Shown here one piece after another: positions 1-7,999 of a stretch of DNA of 64,000 bases. Made by a program: the position numbers and the translations under genes. The notes under the pieces are model-generated. The model saw only the letters and a program-made list of their open reading frames with translations. It was not told where the DNA came from and did not search any database. Source of the stretch: Bacteroidota bacterium (GTDB taxonomy: Bacteria > Bacteroidota > Ignavibacteria > Kapaibacteriales > UBA2268); the NCBI GenBank assembly GCA_004322215.1, contig SCSM01000045.1:1-64000 (forward strand), given 5' to 3'. Position 1 is the stretch's first letter. Every line of letters begins with the position of its first letter.

Positions 1-64
1 CTGGAGTTAATCTTGTAACTTTTAATCTTGATTTTGGCATTTGTACACCTGCATTGTTTGACAT
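1..64 (-). CDS. N-terminal fragment of an unidentified protein (runs off window)
   Basis: An ATG on the minus strand at 64-62 opens a frame that stays open for 21 codons to the window edge and begins MSNNAGVQMPKSRLKVTRLT. The peptide is basic and has no signal peptide. No clear Shine-Dalgarno sequence precedes it. It lies downstream of the nuoN terminator in the same direction, so it would be a separate transcription unit. The fragment is too short to assign to a family, and it could be a chance frame. Confidence 0.35.
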   Translation of the reverse strand, partial: MSNNAGVQMPKSRLKVTRLTP

Positions 65-144
65 AATGCAAATATACGAAATTTTATTCATTGTGTAAAA
101 TATTATTAGACTTTATATAACATCAAGCATTTACGATCTAACAT

Positions 145-171
145 AAAAAAAAGCTGCCCACAGGACAACTT
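145..171 (-). terminator. Intrinsic terminator of the nuo operon
   Basis: Read on the minus strand, AAGTTGTCC, a TGT loop and GGGCAGCTT form a fully paired 9-bp stem with two G-T wobbles. It is followed directly by a run of eight T. It begins 28 nt after the nuoN stop codon, which is where an operon-ending Rho-independent terminator is expected. Confidence 0.85.
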
Positions 172-173
172 TT

Positions 174-208
174 CATTATCAATTATTAATTGTCAATTCT
201 CAATTTCC
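174..208. repeat. 7-bp periodic array over the nuoN stop codon
   Basis: On the plus strand the tract splits into five 7-mers: CATTATC, AATTATT, AATTGTC, AATTCTC, AATTTCC. The nuoN stop codon (200-202) lies within it. The same kind of degenerate heptamer array sits at the 3' ends of nuoL, nuoK, nuoI, nuoC and nuoB. Confidence 0.7.
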
Positions 209-1711
209 TAAAAACAATCCCACTGATTTGTTTGCCCAATAAAGAATCGGTCCATACCAGATTCCAAGTACAAGTGTAGGAATCACTAATAGTAAAAGCA
301 TAACGATGCTCATTGGTGAAAATGACAGTGGCTCATGTTCCTGGTCAACTCCGCGAAGGAACATATTCCTGATTACCTTTGCATAGTAGAACAATGACAC
401 AACGCTGTTCAGCACACCGACTACGGCAAGCCAAATATAATTTGAATTTATGACTGCTATGAACAAATACCATTTTCCGATGAATCCCGCTGTCGGGGGA
501 ATTCCCGTGAGTGAAATAAGGAAAATTACCATACATACAGCAAGTAAAGGAGACCTGTAGCCGATTCCTGTGTAATCGTCAAGCTCTTCGCTACCAATCT
601 TGTTGGCAAACAGCATGATGACATAGAATGCACCAAGATTCATAAACATATAAACTACAAAATATATCAGTATGGAAGCCACTCCTGCGTCAGTCATCAC
701 AACGACACCCATCAGCATATAACCCGCATGTGCAATGCTCGAATAAGCAAGAAGCCGTTTCAGATTAGTTTGCCACACTGCAACGAGATTTCCGAATGTC
801 ATCGTCAACACAGAGAGTATTGCAATAATAAATTTCCAGTCAATTGTGCTGAGTAACTTCCAGGTATCGGCAGCCACAGGGCTTGTATGGTCAAAGAAAG
901 CAACCTTTATAAATCTAATCAATATTGCAAATCCTGCCGCCTTTGAAGCAACCGAAAGCAGTGCGGTGATTGTTACAGGTGCTCCTTCATATACATCCGG
1001 TGTCCAGAAATGGAATGGTACAGCGGAAATCTTGTACCCAATTCCTGCGATAATCATTATACCTGAAATCAAAAGCGGAAACATTTCTGCTTTGCCGTGT
1101 GCTATTGCATAGTTAATATCATATAGATTAAGAGAGCCGGTCAATCCGAATAAAATTGAAATTCCGTAAAGCATCAATCCCGAAGACACGGCACCGAAGA
1201 TTACATATTTCAATGATGCCTCGCTTGACCTCTTGATTTCTTTTGTGAAACCAGTCAGAATATACGAGCTGATGCTCATCGTTTCGATTGCAAGGTAAAT
1301 CATGATTAAATTGGATGCACCCGCAAGAAGAAACATTCCGAATGTCATGCCTGCAATCAGGGAGAAATACTCTCCGAGACGCCTGTCCTTTTCGTAAAGC
1401 TCTTTGGATAAGAATGACATAAGAACAACAATGAAACTCGATATTAGGATTACCCATTTAAAGAATTTTGAAAATGGGTCAACAGCAAGCATCTTCGTAA
1501 ACACAACGCTGTTCTGGTTTCCTGCAGTAATGAGAAGTATTCCGGTTACAATAAATCCAATTAGTAAAATTATACCGGATATATTTTTCGATTTTAGGAA
1601 AATAAGGTCAACAATCAAAGCAACAAGAAAAGTAACAACAAGTGCTGTTTCCGGCTGAAACAGGATTATACTTTTCTTTAGCTCTATTAAAAACTGCTCA
1701 ATTGGTATCAT
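200..1711 (-). CDS. nuoN: NADH-quinone oxidoreductase subunit N
   Basis: Antiporter-like membrane subunit of respiratory complex I, which helps pump protons across the inner membrane. The 503-residue protein is hydrophobic throughout (about 14 membrane helices) and of normal length. The conserved helix-5 glutamate is in IYLAIETMS (E143) and the helix-7 lysine in GIGYKISAVPFHFW (K227), the usual proton-path residues of the Mrp-type fold. It is the last gene of the operon, 28 bp after nuoM. The final codons and the TGA fall inside a short 7-bp periodic tract (174-208), so the extreme C-terminus is written by repeat DNA. Confidence 0.97.
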   Translation of the reverse strand: MIPIEQFLIELKKSIILFQPETALVVTFLVALIVDLIFLKSKNISGIILLIGFIVTGILLITAGNQNSVVFTKMLAVDPFSKFFKWVILISSFIVVLMSFLSKELYEKDRRLGEYFSLIAGMTFGMFLLAGASNLIMIYLAIETMSISSYILTGFTKEIKRSSEASLKYVIFGAVSSGLMLYGISILFGLTGSLNLYDINYAIAHGKAEMFPLLISGIMIIAGIGYKISAVPFHFWTPDVYEGAPVTITALLSVASKAAGFAILIRFIKVAFFDHTSPVAADTWKLLSTIDWKFIIAILSVLTMTFGNLVAVWQTNLKRLLAYSSIAHAGYMLMGVVVMTDAGVASILIYFVVYMFMNLGAFYVIMLFANKIGSEELDDYTGIGYRSPLLAVCMVIFLISLTGIPPTAGFIGKWYLFIAVINSNYIWLAVVGVLNSVVSLFYYAKVIRNMFLRGVDQEHEPLSFSPMSIVMLLLLVIPTLVLGIWYGPILYWANKSVGLFLGN

Positions 1712-1739
1712 ATATCAATTTAATAAAATTAACATCAAA

Positions 1740-3377
1740 TTATAAACCGGCAGACATTGTCCACCAGCCGGTATTCACAAAATAAATCAGATGATTCACA
1801 GATTTTTCCATCAATCCAAGCATTGCGTTCGGCTGAATACCGAGGTAAATAATAATCAATGCAAGTGGTGCAAGAGCGACAAATTCGACTAAATTCAAAT
1901 CGTCGGTCTTATATTTCTTGTGTGTCGGGTCCCAGGGTCCTGCCCATTTTTCAGGAACATTACCAAAGAACACTTTCTGCAAAGTCCACAGCATATAACC
2001 GGCTCCCAAAACAATACCTGTTGCCGCAATGATTGTTAATGTCGGATATGTCTGGAAAGAACCTAAGAACACTAAAATTTCACTGACGAATCCACTCAAT
2101 CCGGGCAATCCGATAGCTGCCATGAATGATATTGTCATGAGTCCTGTGTATATAGGCATCTTGTTAGCCATGCCGCCGAAGTCATCCAATCCTCTTGTGT
2201 GGGACCTGTCGTACAGAACTCCCACAACCATGAAGAGCATGCTCGTGATTGTACCGTGGTTGAACATCTGTAGGATTGCTCCTTCCATACCTGATGTATT
2301 CAGAGCTGCCATACCGAGGACTACAAATCCCATGTGGCTGACTGATGAATAGGCAATCAGCTTTTTGAAGTCCCGCTTACCAACCCTGTGCTGCCCAAGG
2401 GCACACAAGGCACCATATACAATGCTGACTACACCCACCAGGGCAATAAACCACTGGAATTGTTTGACAGCATCGGGAAACATGGGCCAGCTTATTCTCA
2501 TTAAGCCGTAAGTTCCCATTTTCAGCAACACCCCTGCAAGAATCACGCTTATAGGTGTCGGTGCTTCCACATGTGCATCGGGAAGCCATGTATGGAAAGG
2601 TACCGAAGGTATCTTAATTGCAAATCCCACGAAGAGAGCAAAGAATGCTATGTACCGCCACGTAGTATCAACACCGAACAGTATTGAATTGGGATTATAC
2701 TTTGTCGGGTCCATCATGTCGAGCATGTTGAACGAGCCGACAGCAAAGAATAATGCAATCATCACAAGAAGCATGAACACGCTTCCGAATAATGTATATA
2801 AGAAAAATTTTATTGCGGCATATTCTTTACGTGGACCACCCCAGATGCCAATCAGGAAGTACATAGGCAGTAACATCAATTCCCAGAAAACATAGAAAAG
2901 GAAGAAATCGAGTGATACGAAAACACCCATCATGCCTGCATCCAACAGCAGGTACATAGCAAAGTATCCCTTCAATGCTTTTGTAACGCTGAACGATGAA
3001 AATGATGCTACAAAGCATACAATCGCAGTCAGTAAAACCATTGGCGCACTGATTCCGTCAATTCCGACGAAATAGTCAATCCTGACATTCCCAAGCAATG
3101 GCAATCCCCAAAGATAAATCCATTTGAACTTATCAACGAACTGAAAGCCCTTAGGGTCATTAATCCCCGCTAAGTGGTAATTATAATTAGCATAAATCCA
3201 GATAGCGAGCAATAGCTGTAAAAAAGTAAAAATTATTGTAACCCATCTGAACATTGATTTCGAAACATCCTTACTCCGTTCGTCCTTTCCTGATGGGATG
3301 AGTAATATAAGTACCATTCCCAAAAGCGGCAAAAAGGTTATCCACGTGAGAGGTCCAATGCCGAAAATCTGAAACAT
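1740..3377 (-). CDS. nuoM: NADH-quinone oxidoreductase subunit M
   Basis: Second antiporter-like membrane subunit of complex I. At 545 residues it is slightly longer than typical NuoM (about 500), with a longer N-terminal loop between helices 2 and 3. The proton-path glutamate is in YVFWELMLLPMYF (E166). The lysine is in FAIKIPSVPFHTW (K255), followed by LPDAHVEAPTPISV, a strong signature of this family. It lies between nuoL and nuoN in the usual order. The gap to nuoL upstream is about 350 bp and filled with repeats, while the gap to nuoN is only 28 bp. Confidence 0.97.
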   Translation of the reverse strand: MFQIFGIGPLTWITFLPLLGMVLILLIPSGKDERSKDVSKSMFRWVTIIFTFLQLLLAIWIYANYNYHLAGINDPKGFQFVDKFKWIYLWGLPLLGNVRIDYFVGIDGISAPMVLLTAIVCFVASFSSFSVTKALKGYFAMYLLLDAGMMGVFVSLDFFLFYVFWELMLLPMYFLIGIWGGPRKEYAAIKFFLYTLFGSVFMLLVMIALFFAVGSFNMLDMMDPTKYNPNSILFGVDTTWRYIAFFALFVGFAIKIPSVPFHTWLPDAHVEAPTPISVILAGVLLKMGTYGLMRISWPMFPDAVKQFQWFIALVGVVSIVYGALCALGQHRVGKRDFKKLIAYSSVSHMGFVVLGMAALNTSGMEGAILQMFNHGTITSMLFMVVGVLYDRSHTRGLDDFGGMANKMPIYTGLMTISFMAAIGLPGLSGFVSEILVFLGSFQTYPTLTIIAATGIVLGAGYMLWTLQKVFFGNVPEKWAGPWDPTHKKYKTDDLNLVEFVALAPLALIIIYLGIQPNAMLGLMEKSVNHLIYFVNTGWWTMSAGL

Positions 3378-3503
3378 TAATCCTCCGGAAAAATATATTT
3401 ATTTAACTTCATTTTTTAATTCCTTCATTAAATTCCCCCTTATCAAAGGGGGTTAGGGGGTTGTTTTATTTACCCCACTCATTTTATCATCAATCAACAT
3501 ATA

Positions 3504-3567
3504 ATCCCAACGGGATAATAAAGGTAGTTATAATTTATCTGCTACAGATATTTAATCCCTACGAGAT
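3504..3567. repeat. Triple-palindrome element, copy A
   Basis: Two 13-bp palindromes, ATCCC-AAC-GGGAT (3504-3516) and ATCCC-TAC-GAGAT (3555-3567, one arm decayed), flank a central perfect TATCTG-CTA-CAGATA (3536-3550). The starts of the outer palindromes are 51 bp apart, exactly as in the copies at 6143 and 11029. Confidence 0.8.
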
Positions 3568-3660
3568 ATTTATTTTTAACTCAAAGTACAATTCTTATTT
3601 ATTTGGATTCTGAACCATATTAATGCTTCGACTTCGCTCAGCATGACATTTTTCTATTTT

Positions 3661-3728
3661 AATTCACCATTCAGAATTCAGAATTATTAATTATCCATTA
3701 TCAATTTTCAATTATCAATTCTTTTTGT
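3661..3728. repeat. 7-bp periodic array at the nuoL stop codon
   Basis: Reads as consecutive heptamers AATTCAC, CATTCAG, AATTCAG, AATTATT, AATTATC, CATTATC, AATTTTC, AATTATC, AATTCTT. It ends within a few bases of the nuoL stop (3729-3731). Confidence 0.75.
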
Positions 3729-5978
3729 CTATACAAAAAAGTAAATCAAGAGCATCACACCAATCACAACAAACACAAGGTATGTTTGCACTCTTCCTGT
3801 CTGAACTTTGCGGAACATCGCTCCGAAAAATCCTGTTACATTTGCCGACAGGTTTACAAATCCGTCTATAACTATATTATCAAAATGTCCAATGAAATAT
3901 GAAAATCCTCTTGTCATAAATGCAGTCAGGTTGACCAATCCGTCAATAAGGTAGAGGTCGAACCAGGCAAGCACTTTTGATAAACCCACAGTTCCAGCTA
4001 CTACAGTTGCATGATAAATCTCATCAATATACCATTTCCTGTATGAGAACTGATGCAGTTTGCTAAACTGCTTTGCCATATTATCAGCATTGAAGATTTT
4101 AAACTGATACACCATGAATGAAAAAAGGATTCCAAGTCCTGCAATTATTATTGACAAAATCATTGCAGGCAAATGTGCATGATGCATCTGCTCTTCGAAT
4201 TTATTAAAGTATTTATGTCCGCTGCTATGTGAAGTTTCGTGCTTTGTGTTTTGCATATTCGATGAATGTGAGTCACCTACACTTGCTGAACCGGATGCCA
4301 AAACATTTTCCTTTTTATGATGTTCACAATTGCCTTTACATTCGCCTTCCTTGCACTTATGTCCCATTGCCATCAAATATGGATTCTCACCTTTTTCAGT
4401 CGGGGTAAGGAAATTGAACTGGTATTTAGCCGGTACTGCAGTCTGCGGTACAGGTAAATTCTTTACAAACCAGCCCTTGTTAGCATCTGTCGGATTCGGT
4501 GAATAGAAAAACCAGAACGAAAGAACTGCAAGAAGTACCAAAGGAAATACTATAACAAATTTATTTTCATGTGTGTTTTTAGCAATTTCTGTTTTATGCT
4601 CTCCGTGGAAAGCGACAATAGTTAACCTGAACATATAAAATGCAGTCATACCTGCGGCGGCAAAGCCGGCAAGTGGAATAAACCAATGACCGCTCAACTG
4701 TGCAAACGCAAGCGTACCCGCAAGTATTCCGTCCTTGCTCAAAAATCCTGATGTCAATGGTACACCTGACAATGCAAATGTTGCAAACAGGAATGTCATA
4801 TATGTCAGGGGCATTGTCCTTCTCAATCCACCCATATTATTGATGTCCTGCGGGTCAGTGTGATGGTCATGGAATTTATGCATTGAATGATGCATTGCAT
4901 GTATGACAGAACCGGATGCAAGGAATAATGCGGCTTTGAACCATGCATGAGTCACCAGGTGGAAAAATCCTGTGGTATATGAGCATGCTCCCAGTGACAT
5001 TATCATAAATCCCAACTGGCTTACAGTCGAGTATGCAAGCACCCTCTTGAAGTCAACCTGCGTTATTGCAATCGTAGCCGACATGAACGCAGTGAATGCT
5101 CCTACATAAGCAATTGTTGTAAGTGCATCCGCCGAGAACATCGGGAAAACTCTTGCAACGAGATAAACACCGGCGGCAACCATCGTTGCGGCATGAATCA
5201 ATGCACTGACCGGAGTTGGACCTTCCATAGCATCAGGCAGCCAGACATGTAACGGGAATTGAGCAGATTTTCCAATTGCACCGCAGAAAATGAATACACC
5301 TGACAGAGTAAGCCAAAATCCGCTATTGAATGGTAAATGTCCACCTGCTATTCCTGCAAAAATTTCATCAAAGAAAACAGTGTTGTATGTAAAAAACAGA
5401 ATAAGTATTCCTGCAAAAAATCCAAAGTCTCCTATCCTGTTAACTAAAAATGCTTTCTTGCCTGCATCAGATGCGGATTTCTTTTCATACCAGAAGCCGA
5501 TTAACAGGTAGGAACTGACACCGACAAGCTCCCAGAATATATACATAAATAAGAAATTGTTTGCTATGACAATTCCCAGCATCGAAAAAGTGAATAAACC
5601 AAGATATGCGAAGTAACGTGAATATCTCTTATCATCAGCCATGTACTCTGTCGAGAACAAATGCACAAGAAAACTGATTAATGTTACTACTATAAGCATC
5701 ATTGCGGCAAGATTATCAATCAAGATTCCAACTTTAATATTAGAACTGCCAAGATTAAGCCATGATATTTTTGTCTGAATTACACTGACATCAGCAAATG
5801 TTGTGAGCTTAGTATATAGGATAAAAACCGAGAGCAGTACATCTATTCCGACAATTGTTACTGCCAGCCAGCCGCTAATTCTGCCGAGCCGTTTGCCAAA
5901 GAAAATGTTTATTACGAATCCCAGCATAGGGAACACTAATACGAATGCCGCAAGATATAATAATGTGTCAGGTGTCAT
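3729..5978 (-). CDS. nuoL: NADH-quinone oxidoreductase subunit L, with a long Cys/His-rich insertion
   Basis: Distal antiporter-like subunit of complex I, with the long lateral helix at its C-terminus. Key residues are present: E150 in MYIFWELVGVSSY, K237 in GAIGKSAQFPLHVW, and LPDAMEGPTPVSALIHAATMV after it. The protein is 749 residues, about 100 more than usual. The excess is a hydrophilic loop at about 503-600, between the last antiporter helices and the lateral helix. It carries a cluster H540, C542, C547, C551, H553, H554 followed by a Ser/His-rich stretch, which could bind metal. The remaining C-terminal part (602-749) looks like a normal lateral helix and anchor. It lies between nuoK and nuoM. 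Confidence 0.96.
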   Translation of the reverse strand: MTPDTLLYLAAFVLVFPMLGFVINIFFGKRLGRISGWLAVTIVGIDVLLSVFILYTKLTTFADVSVIQTKISWLNLGSSNIKVGILIDNLAAMMLIVVTLISFLVHLFSTEYMADDKRYSRYFAYLGLFTFSMLGIVIANNFLFMYIFWELVGVSSYLLIGFWYEKKSASDAGKKAFLVNRIGDFGFFAGILILFFTYNTVFFDEIFAGIAGGHLPFNSGFWLTLSGVFIFCGAIGKSAQFPLHVWLPDAMEGPTPVSALIHAATMVAAGVYLVARVFPMFSADALTTIAYVGAFTAFMSATIAITQVDFKRVLAYSTVSQLGFMIMSLGACSYTTGFFHLVTHAWFKAALFLASGSVIHAMHHSMHKFHDHHTDPQDINNMGGLRRTMPLTYMTFLFATFALSGVPLTSGFLSKDGILAGTLAFAQLSGHWFIPLAGFAAAGMTAFYMFRLTIVAFHGEHKTEIAKNTHENKFVIVFPLVLLAVLSFWFFYSPNPTDANKGWFVKNLPVPQTAVPAKYQFNFLTPTEKGENPYLMAMGHKCKEGECKGNCEHHKKENVLASGSASVGDSHSSNMQNTKHETSHSSGHKYFNKFEEQMHHAHLPAMILSIIIAGLGILFSFMVYQFKIFNADNMAKQFSKLHQFSYRKWYIDEIYHATVVAGTVGLSKVLAWFDLYLIDGLVNLTAFMTRGFSYFIGHFDNIVIDGFVNLSANVTGFFGAMFRKVQTGRVQTYLVFVVIGVMLLIYFFV

Positions 5979-6410
5979 ACTTAACTATATATTTAATTCT
6001 CTAATATTTTCATTTTTTCTCCTCTATTCCCCCTTATCAAAGGGGGTTAGGGGGTTGTTTAATAATCAATTTACTCTCTGTATTCTTTGTGAATTTCTCT
6101 GTGTACTCTGTGGTAAAAAATTCGCATCAAACACAAAATATAATCCCTACGGGATAACGTTATAATGGTTATACATTATTCTATAGACATATAATCACTA
6201 CGTGATAATTTCATTTAATCTTCAAAGTACATCTCTATTTAAATTGGATTCTGAACCAATACTGAAATAAATTCAGCACAAGGTTTAGAATGACCATTTT
6301 CTATTTTCTATCTTCTATTTTCAATTTACTATCTTCCGGCTCCCAGCTTCCGGCTTCTATCTTCTATTTCCTATTTCCTAATTTTTAATTGTGAATTATT
6401 AATTGTTAAT
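5979..6410. repeat. Composite repeat block between nuoK and nuoL
   Basis: This 432-bp gap has no credible gene. It repeats the parts of the 3378-3728 block in the same order: CCCCCTT-ATCA-AAGGGGG hairpin (6029-6046) with trailing GGTTAGGGGG, a TTCTTTGTG...CTCTGTGGT...AAAAAATTC segment (about 6082-6124) also found near 10961-11003, the triple-palindrome element (6143-6206), a long imperfect hairpin ATTCTGAACC...GGTTTAGAAT (6248-6293) with an inner CTGAA-ATAAA-TTCAG, and a 16-unit 7-bp array (6301-6412). Confidence 0.8.
6143..6206. repeat. Triple-palindrome element, copy B
   Basis: Outer palindromes are ATCCC-TAC-GGGAT (6143-6155) and ATCAC-TAC-GTGAT (6194-6206), again 51 bp apart. In the second one both arms changed together (CCC to CAC, GGG to GTG), so pairing is kept. 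The centre has a decayed palindrome TCTATAGA (6180-6187). Confidence 0.8.
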
Positions 6411-6412
6411 TT
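6301..6412. repeat. 16-unit 7-bp periodic array at the nuoK stop codon
   Basis: Splits without gaps into heptamers, among them CTATTTT, CTATCTT, CAATTTA, CCGGCTC, CCAGCTT, CCGGCTT, CTATTTC, CTAATTT and TTAATTG. It reaches into the TAA stop of nuoK (6411-6413). The unit drifts from a CTATTTT type to a CCGGCTT type to a TTAATTG type while the 7-bp phase is kept. Confidence 0.8.
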
Positions 6413-6719
6413 ATTCTTTCATCCTGTCAATTTCATCAACATTGACATGCTTATAATTCTGATAAATATTAAGCACAATCGCAAGGGCAACTGCAGCTTC
6501 TGCGGCGGCAAGTATAATCACGAAAATAGCCGCTACATGTCCCTCGATATTCATCCCGCCGTATTTTGCAAAAGCTATAAAATTTATATTTGCGGAATTC
6601 AGCACAAGCTCAAGCCCCATCAAAACCATAATTGCATTCTTTCGTGTTATGATGGCGAACATCCCGAGTCCAAAAAGGATTACGCTTAAAATCAAGTAAT
6701 GTGTTAATCCGATTCCCAT
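6411..6719 (-). CDS. nuoK: NADH-quinone oxidoreductase subunit K
   Basis: Small three-helix membrane subunit of complex I in the proton path between NuoJ/H and the antiporter subunits. Its 102 residues match the family length. Both conserved buried glutamates are visible: E37 in LMGLELVLNSANINF and E74 in ILAAAEAAVALAIV. It sits 25 bp after nuoJ, consistent with co-transcription. The stop codon lies at the edge of a 7-bp periodic array. Confidence 0.97.
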   Translation of the reverse strand: MGIGLTHYLILSVILFGLGMFAIITRKNAIMVLMGLELVLNSANINFIAFAKYGGMNIEGHVAAIFVIILAAAEAAVALAIVLNIYQNYKHVNVDEIDRMKE

Positions 6720-6744
6720 TTTATTTCCTGTTAAATTTTCTTAT

Positions 6745-7257
6745 TTAATTAATATTTTTCTTTCTTCTTGCAATCATTGCCGCACCTATTATTGCTATCA
6801 GCAACAGAACGGATGCCGCTTCAAATGCCAGCAGATAATCAGTCAGCAACATTCTCCCAATCGGGGAAATTGTATCCTTCAACGGTTCAGAATCCCTGGT
6901 AAACCATTTAACATTTGAATACATCACACCCATTGTGATTGTAAGAATTGCTAATGCTGCACCTGTTATTCCAATCTGCATCTTTCCCATCAATCCAGAC
7001 TTGATATCTACGCCTGTAATCCTTGTCGTGAGCATAACGCCGAAGATGATTAGAACCAGTATGCCTCCAATGTATATCATAATCTGAGTCAGCGCAAGAA
7101 AATCTGCATTTAAGAGAACATAAATAGCTGCGACTCCGAAAAATGTGAACAGGAGTGCGAATGCAGAATACATTATGTTCTTTGAAAACACAACAACTGC
7201 CGCCGATGCCACAATCAGCACAGCAAAGAAATAGAAAATAATTGTAATCAAATCCAT
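6745..7257 (-). CDS. nuoJ: NADH-quinone oxidoreductase subunit J
   Basis: Membrane subunit of complex I (ND6 homologue) with five predicted helices in 170 residues, the usual length. The helix-3 region with the conserved pi-bulge is seen as QIMIYIGGILVLIIFGVML. It lies between nuoI and nuoK. The basic C-terminal end (ARRKKN) fits a cytoplasmic tail. Confidence 0.95.
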   Translation of the reverse strand: MDLITIIFYFFAVLIVASAAVVVFSKNIMYSAFALLFTFFGVAAIYVLLNADFLALTQIMIYIGGILVLIIFGVMLTTRITGVDIKSGLMGKMQIGITGAALAILTITMGVMYSNVKWFTRDSEPLKDTISPIGRMLLTDYLLAFEAASVLLLIAIIGAAMIARRKKNIN

Positions 7258-7309
7258 ATCAGTTTTTATATATTATTTTTATTCATTTTCTTTTATTAAT
7301 TCTAATATT

Positions 7310-7336
7310 GTCATTCTGAATTTGGTTCAGAATGAC
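7310..7336. repeat. Hairpin between nuoI and nuoJ (GTCATTCTGAA family)
   Basis: GTCATTCTGAA, loop TTTGG, then TTCAGAATGAC: a perfect 11-bp stem. It is a member of the dispersed repeat that also appears at 11137-11157 and, imperfectly, at 6248-6293. Its position inside the operon and the lack of a T-run argue against a simple terminator. Confidence 0.75.
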
Positions 7337-7341
7337 ATTTT

Positions 7342-7383
7342 CCCAATTCCTATTTCCTATTTCCCATCTCCCGTTTCCGGCTT
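7342..7383. repeat. 7-bp periodic array over the nuoI 3' end
   Basis: Heptamers CCCAATT, CCTATTT, CCTATTT, CCCATCT, CCCGTTT, CCGGCTT span the nuoI stop (7357-7359) and extend into coding sequence, so the array writes the last residues of NuoI. Confidence 0.7.
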
Positions 7384-7956
7384 TGGTGCTTCTGCTGCTT
7401 TCGCTTGCTCAGCCGCCTTCTTTGCCTCAGCTTCTTTCTTTGCTTTTTCTGCCGTGAAATTAGCGAGCAGTTCTTTCTTCTGCTTTATTTGCTCATCAGT
7501 CATCTTCGAGAATTTATAAAGGAGATTTCCCCTGTCATATTGAGAATATTCGAATTCAGTCGTCATCTTTATTGCCTCAGTCGGGCAAGGGTCAATGCAA
7601 AGCCCGCAGAAACAGCATTTCGCAAAATCAATCGTATAATTAGTAACCCAAAGCCCTCTTTTCTCTCCGTTCTTTAGTGGAGGAGCATCGCCTGGAACTA
7701 CCTTCAATGTTTCAACCGTTATACAATTCACAGGACAAGCCCTTGCACATCCGTTACACCCGTTGCACAATTCCATATCATTAAAAATCCTGTTACGTGC
7801 ATTCATAGGCATCTTGTCGCCGCCTGCTTTGTCCAAAGGATGTTTATTAGGATACTGAACAGTTACGTTTTTCGCAAACAAATGCACAAAGGTTATCTTC
7901 ATACCGATTAGTACGGTATAAATTCCCAGCCATATATTATTTAAGTATTTTTTCAT
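7357..7956 (-). CDS. nuoI: NADH-quinone oxidoreductase subunit I
   Basis: Peripheral-arm ferredoxin-like subunit of complex I that passes electrons to NuoB. Two 4Fe-4S motifs are seen: C64, C67, C70, C74 in CNGCNGCARACP and C114, C117, C120, C124 in CCFCGLCIDPCP. The 199-residue protein is longer than most NuoI because of a charged Ala/Lys/Glu-rich tail from about residue 158. The last residues (ETGDGK) and the stop are encoded by a 7-bp periodic tract (7342-7383), so this end of the tail probably arose from repeat expansion. nuoH lies 43 bp upstream. Confidence 0.96.
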   Translation of the reverse strand: MKKYLNNIWLGIYTVLIGMKITFVHLFAKNVTVQYPNKHPLDKAGGDKMPMNARNRIFNDMELCNGCNGCARACPVNCITVETLKVVPGDAPPLKNGEKRGLWVTNYTIDFAKCCFCGLCIDPCPTEAIKMTTEFEYSQYDRGNLLYKFSKMTDEQIKQKKELLANFTAEKAKKEAEAKKAAEQAKAAEAPKPETGDGK

Positions 7957-7999
7957 TTCTAATTTGCCATTTCAAAATTTGACAATTTCTCATTCTAAT

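Larger units (their letters stand above)
3378..3728. repeat. Composite repeat block between nuoL and nuoM
   Basis: This 351-bp gap has no gene. From left to right it holds a CCCCCTT-ATCA-AAGGGGG hairpin (3435-3452) followed by a second G-run, the triple-palindrome element (3504-3567), a TCAAAGTACA...GGATTCTGAACCA segment (3581-3617), a CTTCGACTTCGCTCAGCATGAC motif near 3627-3647, and a 7-bp array (3661-3728) ending at the nuoL stop. The same parts recur in the same order in the nuoK/nuoL gap and partly in the nuoB/nuoC gap. Confidence 0.8.

Noticed and set aside
5803-6165. A 120-residue plus-strand frame over the start of nuoL and the adjoining repeats
   Set aside because: It is a shadow of nuoL extended by repeat DNA; the coding signal is in nuoL.
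7310-7336. The hairpin between nuoI and nuoJ considered as a terminator
   Set aside because: No T-run follows, it lies inside an operon, and the sequence belongs to a dispersed repeat family.
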